From contig JAABQE010000284.1 of the NCBI GenBank assembly GCA_011391655.1, positions 1 through 6,214 of the forward strand: 6,214 bases of DNA, in the 5' to 3' direction. Below, in pieces: positions 1 to 5,963 of the stretch; position 1 is the stretch's first letter; every line of letters starts with the position of its first letter. Position numbers and translations under genes: made by a program. A model generated the notes under the pieces. That model did not search any database. It was given only the letters and a program-made list of their open reading frames with translations, and had not been told where the DNA came from. This DNA is from Hydrogenophilales bacterium. GTDB taxonomy: Bacteria; Pseudomonadota; Gammaproteobacteria; Burkholderiales; Thiobacillaceae.

Positions 1-1955
1 CGCAGCATGACCTGCCATTCAGGCAGCCGCGCATCCAGTTCGATCGTGTGGGCATTGCGCTGCCCCCGCACCACGGCACGGGCCGACGAAACCGTCTGCC
101 CGCCCAGCGCCAGTCCGCTTCCCAGCAGTTCGCCGTTGAATGCGCCGCTGGCGGACGCCTGCATGTCGAGCTGCAACTTCAAGTTGTCGGCCGCGATGCC
201 GCCGGGCAAGCGCAGCCCGCGCGCTTGGGCATGCATCTTGATTTGTGGTTGCCTGGGACTGCCGGACAGGCTGCCTTCGCTATCCAGTTGCCCGACCAGT
301 TCCACCCCCAGATAGCGTGTTCCCAGCCGCGCCAGCCGTCCCAGTGCCGGCGCGTGAATTTTCCAGTTCGCCTGGATCCTGGATTTTGCGTAATCGCCGC
401 GCACCTGCACCCGGTTACCCGCCAGATTCACGTCCACCTCGGTGTCATACAGACGGCCAGCGGCAAAGTTCACCCGGCCTTTGCCGACGACCGGGTGGCC
501 TTCCAGCTGACCCGGCGGCAACTCGAACCCCGCCTTGAGACTGACACCCGGCAGCAGCGCGCCCGCGACCTGTCCGCGTGCGTTGAGGCTCGCTCGCGGA
601 AACGCACCAAAACGCGCCGGGTTGAAACGCGTAATATCAAATTTGGCGGCGAATTCCCGCTTTCCGATCAGCGTCAAACTGCCGGTGGCTGTCACCTGCC
701 CCCCATGCTTGCCGCTTAAATCGAGCGTTTCCAGCACCAGTTTTTCCACATCGTGCGTCAGCACAAATTGCCCCTGGCCATAGTCCCCGCCGAGCTTGGC
801 GTGCAGGCGCTGGCGGGCGGAATCGCCGCTCAGTCTCAACGTTGTGCTCGTGCGACTCGCATGCAGGCTGCCATGCAGACCCGCCAGATTCAGGCGATCG
901 CTGTCGAGGTTCAACACAAACTGGCCATCGCGCCACTGGCCGCCACCAGCCATCCGGCCCGCCGCGCCCAGATCAATTTCCAGCGCGCTGAAATCGGCGT
1001 GTTTGGCATCGCCCAGCACCGCCCCAACCATCTGAACCAGCGGCAAGCGCCCGTTATCGAGCTTGCCCGCGTCCGCATTGCTCAAACTGAAAGTGCCCAA
1101 CAAACGCTTGCCCGGCTGTTGCTCAAAGATGCCGGAAAACGCCAGCCGGGCAGTCGGCGCGCCCTCCGACCACTGCGCCGGATCAATGCCCTGCCCTGCC
1201 ACCAGCAGGCGCGGCACCAGCCAGTCGGCAAACGGCGTCATTTCGCCCGACGCCATCAGGCTCATGTCCTTGGCCGCTGCATCCAGTTTGAATTGAATCG
1301 CCTCCAGCTTCCCCTGCATGTCGAGCACGGCATCGAGCGGCGACGGTTTGCTGCGCACTGCGTTGAGTTGCCCGCTCAAGGCAAACGGCGCGTCCTGGTC
1401 GATGCTCGCCTGCCCGCGCAGGTTTGCCCAAGGCGTAACCAGCGAGTCGAGTTGCAGCCGCCAGACATGCTGTGCGCCCGCCACCCCCAGACGAATATCC
1501 GACAAATGCAGAACCAGGCCTGACCACCGGATATCGAGCTGCGCCAGATCAATGCGCGCCGGATCCAGTACCAACCCGAACGGCAAGCGCAGGCTGCCGG
1601 GAAGCGTGGCAGGCTCCAGGCTGGGCTTCCGGGTTTCCACCTCGACCCGTTTGATGGTGAGCTGCTTGATGGCCAGGCGACGCTGCCATAACGCACGCGG
1701 CTGCCAGTCCAGGCGCGCATGCTCAACCCGGATGCGCTTGGTAGCGGTGCTGAATTCCAGCTGCCGCACACCCAGCTGCGGGCTCAGCAAATGGCCTTCG
1801 ACACCTTCGATTTTCAGTTTGCCCTGGCTCAAGGTGGACAGCTCCCGGGTCAGCCAGCGAAAGCCGTCCGGGGTCGTGGCCAGCCAGGCCAGCCCGCCCA
1901 ATAGCGCCAGCAACAGCATGGCGACACCGACAAACACCCACAACAGCCGTTTCAA
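1..1955 (-). CDS. tamB: TamB, translocation and assembly module inner-membrane subunit (N-terminal 651 residues, 3' end outside window)
   Basis: TamB is anchored in the inner membrane by one N-terminal helix and spans the periplasm as a long beta-rich, groove-forming protein. It works with TamA in outer-membrane protein insertion and, as an AsmA-like protein, is linked to phospholipid transport. I translated the frame by hand: it is open for 651 codons to the window edge. Residues 2-12 read KRLLWVFVGVA and lead into a hydrophobic helix (to about residue 24), followed by ATTPDGFRWL, the same layout as Escherichia coli TamB. The rest is mostly short beta-strand-like stretches such as KRIRVEHARLDWQPRALWQR and LAIKQLTIKRVEVETRKP, typical of the family. 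Full TamB is usually about 1,200 residues or more, so the C-terminal DUF490/TamB domain should lie beyond the left edge. The start is a TTG inside the tamA stop (TTGA overlap), preceded by GGGGG; an ATG at codon 13 (1919-1917) would cut into the membrane helix. Identification is from architecture and synteny with tamA. Confidence 0.9.
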   Translation of the reverse strand, partial: MKRLLWVFVGVAMLLLALLGGLAWLATTPDGFRWLTRELSTLSQGKLKIEGVEGHLLSPQLGVRQLEFSTATKRIRVEHARLDWQPRALWQRRLAIKQLTIKRVEVETRKPSLEPATLPGSLRLPFGLVLDPARIDLAQLDIRWSGLVLHLSDIRLGVAGAQHVWRLQLDSLVTPWANLRGQASIDQDAPFALSGQLNAVRSKPSPLDAVLDMQGKLEAIQFKLDAAAKDMSLMASGEMTPFADWLVPRLLVAGQGIDPAQWSEGAPTARLAFSGIFEQQPGKRLLGTFSLSNADAGKLDNGRLPLVQMVGAVLGDAKHADFSALEIDLGAAGRMAGGGQWRDGQFVLNLDSDRLNLAGLHGSLHASRTSTTLRLSGDSARQRLHAKLGGDYGQGQFVLTHDVEKLVLETLDLSGKHGGQVTATGSLTLIGKREFAAKFDITRFNPARFGAFPRASLNARGQVAGALLPGVSLKAGFELPPGQLEGHPVVGKGRVNFAAGRLYDTEVDVNLAGNRVQVRGDYAKSRIQANWKIHAPALGRLARLGTRYLGVELVGQLDSEGSLSGSPRQPQIKMHAQARGLRLPGGIAADNLKLQLDMQASASGAFNGELLGSGLALGGQTVSSARAVVRGQRNAHTIELDARLPEWQVML

Positions 1956-3724
1956 AACGCCACCCCCAGCTGGAACTGCAGCAGCACATCGCCGGTTTCT
2001 TCACCATAAGCCAGGTCGACATTGATCGGGCCAATCGGTGATTTGTAGCGCGCGCCCACCCCTGCGCCGACTGCCGGGTCCAGTTCATCAAAACTGTCTG
2101 CCGCATCGCCGGCGTCGACAAACAGTGCCGCGCCCCAGGTCGGGGTAAAGAAATAGGTGTATTCCACGCTCGCCGTGGCCAGATTGCGCACCGACTCCAC
2201 CCCACCCGGCACGTCCAGACCGAGGCTTTCGTAATGGTAGCCACGCACCGAGTTTTCGCCGCCGGCACGAAACAGGAAGTCGGTGGGAATGCCTTCACGG
2301 TGATCCGCCATCACTGCACCCAGCTCGCCGCGCAGGAGCAGGCGGCCTTGGTCTCCCAGCTTGAAAAACTCGGTATGACGGCCATATAGCCGTACAAAGC
2401 TGGTTGCCGATACCAGCGCATCCGACGCCCCGCCCGCCTGCAAATGGGTGATATGGCCGCGTACCGGATAAAACGCGCGCCCGTCGGTTCGATGCGTCCA
2501 CGCATAGCCGAGAACGAGCGCCTTGTTCTGCTCACTCACCGTCGGGCCCACCGTCAGATTCTCGATTTGATATTGCAGGGATAGCGTGGCATCGATGCGG
2601 TCGCGCTTGCGATGACGGCTCACCACCGTCTTCCAGGTCTCGGTGTCCTGCCCTTCGATGTCTTCCTGTACATACGACATCGATGCCCGGTTTTCGTAGC
2701 CTCCGGCCGAGCGCGGCCAAGCCAGCTCGGCCAGCGCAGAGCTTTCTTCATCTTCCAGCTTGAGTTCCAGTTTCAGGTGCTCACCCGCATTGAAAATATC
2801 GCGGTGCAGATACGTGGCCTGCACCCGCGCGCCGGTGTCGGTGCTGTAGCCGACACCGAAACTCACCTGCTTTTTCTTACGCTCGGTCACCGTCACCAGG
2901 ATGGGTGCCGCCGCCGCCAAGGCCGGATCAGGCTCGACCCACACCATCACTTGCGCAAAATAGCCGCTGGCATCCAGTGCCTGCTGATAATCCTGCAACT
3001 GCTGCTGGCGATAGGTCTCGCCAGGCACGGTCGGGTTGAGCGCCTCGATCACGCTGGCGGGATAACGCTCATTGCCACTGATTTGCACCGGGCCGTAGAA
3101 AAACACCGGGCCGCTGTCGATGACGAGAGAAAGCGTGGCGCGTTGCGTTGCAGGATCGACCCTGGCCTCGCTGGAAGCCAGACGTGCCGCCGGATAAGCA
3201 TTCCGCAGCAGCGGCCGCAACGCCGCATTCTTCGCCGCATTCCAATCCGCCTGGCGAAACGGCATGCCCGGCTTCAGTTCAATGTTGTCCTGAATCCGCT
3301 GACGCAGACGCGTATTGCGCGGGTTCAACTTGTCCCCACCGGCATCAGCCTGGCGCGTCTCCGTGAGCGCGCCCTCAAAACGAATGTTGACTGCATCAAC
3401 CAAGGTGCGCGGGCCTGCCACCACGGTGAAGCGCGCGACTTGAGCGGCCCCCGCGCCCTCAATGCTCGAGGTGATCTGCGGTGAAAAATAGCCTTCAGTC
3501 GCCAGCAGCTCGCGCGCCGTTTGCAAACTCGCCTGCTGCAAGCGCAGCCATTCCTCCTCCGTCAGTTCCTCACCCAGGCGCGCCGCACGCGCCGTTTCCA
3601 GATACTGCTCCAGCATCGGCTTGAGTTCCTTCGGCGCATCCACCCGCACCTCCAGCGCATGCGCGGGGGCAGATACCAGCCCGATCAAGGACAGGAATAC
3701 GAGGAAAGAAAGGCGAAGTCGCAC
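1952..3724 (-). CDS. tamA: TamA, outer-membrane Omp85-family subunit of the translocation and assembly module
   Basis: TamA is a BamA-like outer-membrane protein that, with TamB, helps fold and insert outer-membrane proteins. The product has 590 residues, close to E. coli TamA (577). Residues 1-23 form a signal peptide with a hydrophobic core and a cleavage site after AHA. Three POTRA domains follow at roughly 24-105, 106-205 and 206-283; the third contains GPVQISGNERYP and GETYRQQQLQDYQQALDASG. The barrel begins near 285 with the family-typical VSFGVGYSTDTGARV. The Omp85 lid-loop motif VRGY is at 493-496, and the chain ends LQFQLGVAF, with the terminal phenylalanine expected of an outer-membrane barrel. 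The start is GTG, the first usable start after an in-frame TAG; it gives a complete signal peptide but has no good Shine-Dalgarno sequence. The stop overlaps tamB. No truncation or missing key element is visible. Confidence 0.95.
   Translation of the reverse strand: MRLRLSFLVFLSLIGLVSAPAHALEVRVDAPKELKPMLEQYLETARAARLGEELTEEEWLRLQQASLQTARELLATEGYFSPQITSSIEGAGAAQVARFTVVAGPRTLVDAVNIRFEGALTETRQADAGGDKLNPRNTRLRQRIQDNIELKPGMPFRQADWNAAKNAALRPLLRNAYPAARLASSEARVDPATQRATLSLVIDSGPVFFYGPVQISGNERYPASVIEALNPTVPGETYRQQQLQDYQQALDASGYFAQVMVWVEPDPALAAAAPILVTVTERKKKQVSFGVGYSTDTGARVQATYLHRDIFNAGEHLKLELKLEDEESSALAELAWPRSAGGYENRASMSYVQEDIEGQDTETWKTVVSRHRKRDRIDATLSLQYQIENLTVGPTVSEQNKALVLGYAWTHRTDGRAFYPVRGHITHLQAGGASDALVSATSFVRLYGRHTEFFKLGDQGRLLLRGELGAVMADHREGIPTDFLFRAGGENSVRGYHYESLGLDVPGGVESVRNLATASVEYTYFFTPTWGAALFVDAGDAADSFDELDPAVGAGVGARYKSPIGPINVDLAYGEETGDVLLQFQLGVAF
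1963..1967 (-). promoter_or_regulatory. Ribosome binding site for the TTG start of tamB
   Basis: The minus strand has GGGGG, continuing into GGGGGTGG, seven bases before the TTG start at 1955, inside the last codons of tamA. It supports TTG as the tamB initiator. Because it is read through by ribosomes finishing tamA, tamB is probably translationally coupled to tamA. The match to AGGAGG is only partial. Confidence 0.5.
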
Positions 3725-3754
3725 GTGCGGAGGGAAAAGCGGGGCAATGGCAGG

Positions 3755-3783
3755 ATTCTAGGCGAGAACCCGCCACAAAAAGA
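3755..3783 (-). promoter_or_regulatory. Candidate promoter of the tamA-tamB operon
   Basis: On the minus strand, TAGAAT (3760-3755) matches five of six bases of the sigma-70 -10 consensus and lies 30 bases before the tamA GTG. This would give a leader of about 24 bases. With a 17-base spacer the -35 position reads TCTTTT, a poor match, so the promoter may be weak or depend on an activator. The upstream gene ends at a strong terminator (3883-3908), so tamA needs a promoter in this gap. The exact site is inference. Confidence 0.35.
3761..3774. repeat. Imperfect 14-bp dyad next to the tamA -10 element
   Basis: The minus strand reads GGCGGGTTCTCGCC. Six base pairs are possible around the centre: five Watson-Crick and one G-T. 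It directly abuts the candidate -10 hexamer, in the -35/-10 spacer. That is a plausible operator position, but the dyad is short and could be chance in GC-rich DNA. It is not a terminator, because the T-run lies on the wrong side of it in transcript order. Confidence 0.3.
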
Positions 3784-3882
3784 CGATCAGTAATTTCTGA
3801 AGCGTGAAACGGTGTTAGATACCTTTTGGCTGTTCCGCCAGATCATCATGAAGAAATACGTGTCGCATGTAATCACCGCCGC

Positions 3883-3908
3883 AAAAAAAGAGCACCCATG
3901 GAGTGCTC
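3883..3908 (-). terminator. Rho-independent terminator of the small outer-membrane barrel gene
   Basis: On the minus strand, GAGCAC and GTGCTC form a perfect 6-bp stem (arms 3908-3903 and 3895-3890) around a seven-base loop, TCCATGG. Seven consecutive Ts (3889-3883) follow at once. It lies 62 bases after the barrel gene's stop codon and upstream of tamA, so it separates the two transcription units. There is no T-run on the plus-strand side, so it works in one direction only. Confidence 0.85.
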
Positions 3909-3913
3909 AGTTA

Positions 3914-3959
3914 TTCTGACTACAGAACGTGCGGCTCACAAGCTGCCGTCCGCAACGTT
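3914..3959 (-). other. Structured 3' UTR of the barrel gene: two inverted repeats before the terminator
   Basis: Between the barrel gene's stop codon and its terminator hairpin, the minus strand carries two more inverted repeats. The first (3959-3926) pairs AACGT-GCGG with CCGC-ACGTT, giving nine base pairs with one bulged T and a 15-base loop. The second (3927-3914) is TTCTG-TAGT-CAGAA, a perfect 5-bp stem with a four-base loop, sharing two bases with the first. With the terminator they make three successive stem-loops in about 80 bases, ending in a seven-T tail. This may be only an mRNA-stabilising 3' end, or it may be a 3' UTR-derived small RNA; the latter is inference. Conservation has not been tested. 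Confidence 0.45.
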
Positions 3960-3970
3960 TGCTGTCATTC

Positions 3971-4489
3971 CTAGAAATTGTATTCAGCGCCGATAGAGAA
4001 CATTTCGGTGTTGTCGTTACCCGTTTCAAATACCTCGTACTCGGCGCGAACCCCAAACATGCCCAAGCGGAAGGCCGCGCCAACGCCATAGGCAAGATCG
4101 AAATCGCTTTCATCGGCAGACGAAACCAGTCCGGAGAAATCGGACTCCCAGGCGATGCCGCCCAGCTTGGCGAAAAGATTGACCGGCCCGACGGGCAAGT
4201 TGGCGACGCCAAAGATATCCCAGCCATCCAATTCCACGCTTCCAGCAGCACCGTCCATCTCGCCGAAGTTCACATAGCCGCCTTCAATCGCAAGCAAACT
4301 CAATACGCGAAAGCCGCCATATAGCTTGTAGGCCACATCGTCATCGTCAATCGAAACATTGGTACCTGGCGCAGTGCCGTCGAAGGTCGCGTTGCCCAGC
4401 GAGCCACCGAGATAGAAGCCGGTTTCGGCGCTCGCCGGTGGCATCGCAACCGCAGCCAGCATTCCCAGCGTTGCAGCAAGTTTTTTCAT
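3971..4489 (-). CDS. Small outer-membrane beta-barrel protein (8-stranded, OmpA-barrel-like)
   Basis: The 172-residue product has a signal peptide at 1-21 (MKK start, hydrophobic core, cleavage after ASA). A mature domain of about 151 residues follows, the size of an 8-stranded barrel. It opens with ETGFYLGGSLGNATFDG, shows alternating strands such as VAYKLYGGFRVLSLLAIEGG and VNLFAKLGGIAWES, and ends FSIGAEYNF with a C-terminal phenylalanine. This pattern fits the outer-membrane beta-barrel domain family (Pfam OMP_b-brl or OmpA barrel). There is no peptidoglycan-binding C-terminal domain. Predicted loops are acidic, for example SIDDDD at 46-51 and SSADESDFD. The ATG is preceded five bases upstream by AGGAGA, a strong ribosome binding site. 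The gene has its own likely promoter and terminator, so it is monocistronic. Sampled bases look somewhat less GC-rich than tamA (57% versus 67% in one 60-base line of each). The substrate or role cannot be read from the sequence. Confidence 0.88.
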   Translation of the reverse strand: MKKLAATLGMLAAVAMPPASAETGFYLGGSLGNATFDGTAPGTNVSIDDDDVAYKLYGGFRVLSLLAIEGGYVNFGEMDGAAGSVELDGWDIFGVANLPVGPVNLFAKLGGIAWESDFSGLVSSADESDFDLAYGVGAAFRLGMFGVRAEYEVFETGNDNTEMFSIGAEYNF

Positions 4490-4520
4490 GTCAATCTCCT
4501 GTCGATCGGTTTATGGGAAG

Positions 4521-4539
4521 GCCAGCATAGTTTGCTGGC
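4521..4539. repeat. Perfect 7-bp inverted repeat upstream of the barrel gene
   Basis: GCCAGCA (4521-4527) and TGCTGGC (4533-4539) are perfect inverted copies around a five-base centre, TAGTT. The repeat covers the candidate -10 element and the start of the spacer in front of the barrel gene. It is therefore placed like an operator for a dimeric repressor. If transcription starts further upstream, it could instead form a leader hairpin. The repeat itself is directly visible; its function is inference. Confidence 0.55.
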
Positions 4540-4552
4540 ATGAACTATCCAA
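4524..4552 (-). promoter_or_regulatory. Candidate sigma-70 promoter of the small barrel gene
   Basis: On the minus strand, TTGGAT (4552-4547) and TATGCT (4529-4524) are separated by exactly 17 bases. They match the -35 and -10 consensus at three and four of six positions. The start point would be near 4517, giving a leader of about 27 bases that contains the AGGAGA ribosome binding site. The candidate terminator after qmcA makes a separate promoter necessary here. The hexamers are moderate matches, so the precise position is uncertain. Confidence 0.4.
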
Positions 4553-4575
4553 TGCAATTCGGCGTGAATGGGCAG

Positions 4576-4618
4576 AAAAACAACGGCGGGGCATAAACGG
4601 GCTCAGCTCGATGCCCGC
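4576..4618 (-). terminator. Probable terminator of the TPM-NfeD-QmcA operon
   Basis: Just after the qmcA stop, minus-strand GCGGGCAT (4618-4611) pairs with ATGCCCCGC (4594-4586). The stem has eight base pairs with one bulged C around a 16-base loop, and is followed by CGTTGTTTTT. A competing smaller hairpin, CGGGC with GCCCG (4617-4598), uses the same left arm and is followed only by TTTAT. The T-run is five Ts after an interrupted TTG, so this is less ideal than the terminator at 3883-3908. Confidence 0.5.
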
Positions 4619-4624
4619 TTTCGT

Positions 4625-5536
4625 TCAAGGATTCTGCGACTTCACCACGCTCATCGCCCCCGCAATCAGCGAGCTGATATCGGCCATGTTCGACGGCACG
4701 ATCAGCGTATTGCCGGTCTTGGCAATCCCTGCGAAGGCCTCGACGTATTTCTCCGCCACTTTCAGATTCACTGCCTGCATGCCGCCGGGGAGTTCGACCG
4801 CGCGGGCGACGCGGGCGATCGCTTCGGCGTTGGCAGCGGCAATGGCCTTGATCGCTTCGGCTTCGCCCTGGGCGACGTTGATGGCCGCCTGCATCTCGCC
4901 TTCGGATTCCTGGATCGCCGCATTACGCGCGCCGGTGGCGATGTTGATCTGTTCCTGCATGCGGCCTTCGGATGAGGCGATCAGCGCGCGCTTTTCGCGC
5001 TCGGCGGTGATCTGCCGCTGCATGGCGTGGAGAATGTCCTTCGGCGGCGTCAGGTCCTTGATTTCGTAGCGCAGCACTTTGACGCCCCAGTTGGTCGAGG
5101 CTTCGTTGAGCGCCATCACCACACCGCGGTTGATGTCGTCGCGTTCCTCGAAGGTGCGGTCCATTTCCATCTTGCCGATCATCGAGCGCAGCGTGGTTTG
5201 CGCCAGTTGCGAAATCGCCGAGATGTAATCGCTTGCGCCATAGGACGCCATCTTGGGGTCGGTCACCTGAAAATACAGAATGCCGTCGACCGACAACTGG
5301 GTGTTGTCGCGCGTGATGCAGATCTGGCTCGGCACGTCGAGCGGAATTTCCTTCAGCAAATGCTTGTAAGCCACCCGGTCGATAAACGGAATGACCAGAT
5401 TGAGGCCGGGCGCGAGCACGGCGTGAAACTTGCCAAGGCGTTCGACCACCCAGGCATTTTGCTGCGGCACCACGCGCACGCCTTTGGCGACGACGATGGC
5501 GATGACCATGAGAAAAACCAGTGCGACGACATCCAT
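4625..5536 (-). CDS. qmcA: Stomatin-like SPFH-domain membrane protein, QmcA/YbbK family
   Basis: Proteins of this family are anchored by an N-terminal membrane segment, oligomerise into large rings or cages, and are thought to organise membrane microdomains or support membrane protein quality control. The product has 303 residues, close to E. coli QmcA (305). Residues 1-18 are a hydrophobic anchor. The SPFH domain follows at about 20-175, with family-typical stretches RVVPQQNAWVVERLGKFH, LAPGLNLVIPFIDRV and QLAQTTLRSMIGKMEMD. A charged, alanine-rich coiled coil runs from about 172 to 246. It contains two related segments starting SEGRMQEQINIA (189) and SEGEMQAAINVA (211). The C-terminal part has VELPGGMQAVNLKVAEKYVEAF. 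The ATG is preceded by AAGGGG eight bases upstream. The gene starts 18 bases after the nfeD-type gene; this NfeD-stomatin pairing is a recurrent bacterial operon and supports both calls. Confidence 0.93.
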   Translation of the reverse strand: MDVVALVFLMVIAIVVAKGVRVVPQQNAWVVERLGKFHAVLAPGLNLVIPFIDRVAYKHLLKEIPLDVPSQICITRDNTQLSVDGILYFQVTDPKMASYGASDYISAISQLAQTTLRSMIGKMEMDRTFEERDDINRGVVMALNEASTNWGVKVLRYEIKDLTPPKDILHAMQRQITAEREKRALIASSEGRMQEQINIATGARNAAIQESEGEMQAAINVAQGEAEAIKAIAAANAEAIARVARAVELPGGMQAVNLKVAEKYVEAFAGIAKTGNTLIVPSNMADISSLIAGAMSVVKSQNP

Positions 5537-5554
5537 GTTTCCAACCCCTTTTGA

Positions 5555-5962
5555 TTAATTACCGAGAACCAGCGTATTGCCTTTGACTGCACGAATGATC
5601 AGCGGCCGCGAACTGTCGACGCTGGCCGATTCGGCCTCGGCATCCCACAGCGCACCGCGATATTTGACCTGGCCATGGCCGTCCTGCCAGGAGTCGATCT
5701 GCACCGGGTGACCGATATCCATATCCTCCACGGTCCTTTCGGGATGTGCGGTGCTGCGCTTCCAGCGCCGCAGCGCCAGCGTGCCAAGGGTGGCAATCAC
5801 ACCCGCCGTCAGCAGTTGCACCACGATGCTGGCGCCCAGCCAGGCGGCGACGCCCGCTGCCGCTGCAGCCACGCCATACACCAGCAGGTAAAACGTGCCG
5901 CTGGTGAGTTCCACCCCCACCAGCACGGCCGCCAGAATCCACCACACCATATATGCCTGCAT
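5555..5962 (-). CDS. Short NfeD-family membrane protein with C-terminal OB-fold (YbbJ-like)
   Basis: The 135-residue product has two or three hydrophobic membrane segments between residues 5 and 64 (for example WWILAAVLVGVEL and VVQLLTAGVIATLGTLAL). A basic linker, RRWKRS, follows. A small soluble domain from about 83 to 135 reads IGHPVQIDSW...GALWDAEAES...LIIRAVKGNTLVL, the typical NfeD OB-fold with its conserved tryptophan after GAL. It is the short form without the N-terminal ClpP-like serine protease domain found in long NfeD proteins. Such short NfeD proteins are usually encoded beside, and thought to act with, SPFH/stomatin proteins, as here with qmcA immediately downstream. The first ATG is preferred over Met5 because AGGAG lies five bases before it. 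The start is one base after the stop of the upstream TPM gene, so the two are surely cotranscribed and probably coupled. Confidence 0.9.
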   Translation of the reverse strand: MQAYMVWWILAAVLVGVELTSGTFYLLVYGVAAAAAGVAAWLGASIVVQLLTAGVIATLGTLALRRWKRSTAHPERTVEDMDIGHPVQIDSWQDGHGQVKYRGALWDAEAESASVDSSRPLIIRAVKGNTLVLGN

Positions 5963-5963
5963 C

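Noticed and set aside
48..1523. Two long plus-strand frames (48-719 and 753-1523) opposite tamB
   Set aside because: The minus-strand tamB frame is open over the whole 1-1955 and has a membrane anchor and family-like beta repeats. The plus frames have the Arg/Gln/His-rich composition of antisense frames.
2612..3484. Plus-strand 290-residue open frame antisense to tamA
   Set aside because: It is the antisense shadow of a GC-rich gene with a clear signal peptide, POTRA domains and barrel on the minus strand. The plus frame is low-complexity, rich in Arg, His and Gln, with no recognisable domain.
3761..3780. GGCG...CGCC hairpin with a T-run on the minus strand as a terminator
   Set aside because: The T-run precedes the stem in minus-strand order, and the plus strand has As after the stem, so it is not an intrinsic terminator in either direction. 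It is kept only as a possible operator dyad.
3848..3919. Tiny plus-strand frame of 23 codons (MKKYVSHVITAAKKEHPWSA...) in the gap upstream of tamA
   Set aside because: It runs through the terminator hairpin of the opposite strand, has no Shine-Dalgarno before its ATG, and no visible promoter. It is too short to support without conservation.
4488..5554. Plus-strand frames at 4488-5069 and 5027-5554
   Set aside because: Both are antisense to the well-supported qmcA gene and have no plausible domain.
5555..5962. NfeD start at Met5 (ATG at 5950-5948) instead of Met1
   Set aside because: The AGGAG is five bases before Met1 and would be too far from Met5.
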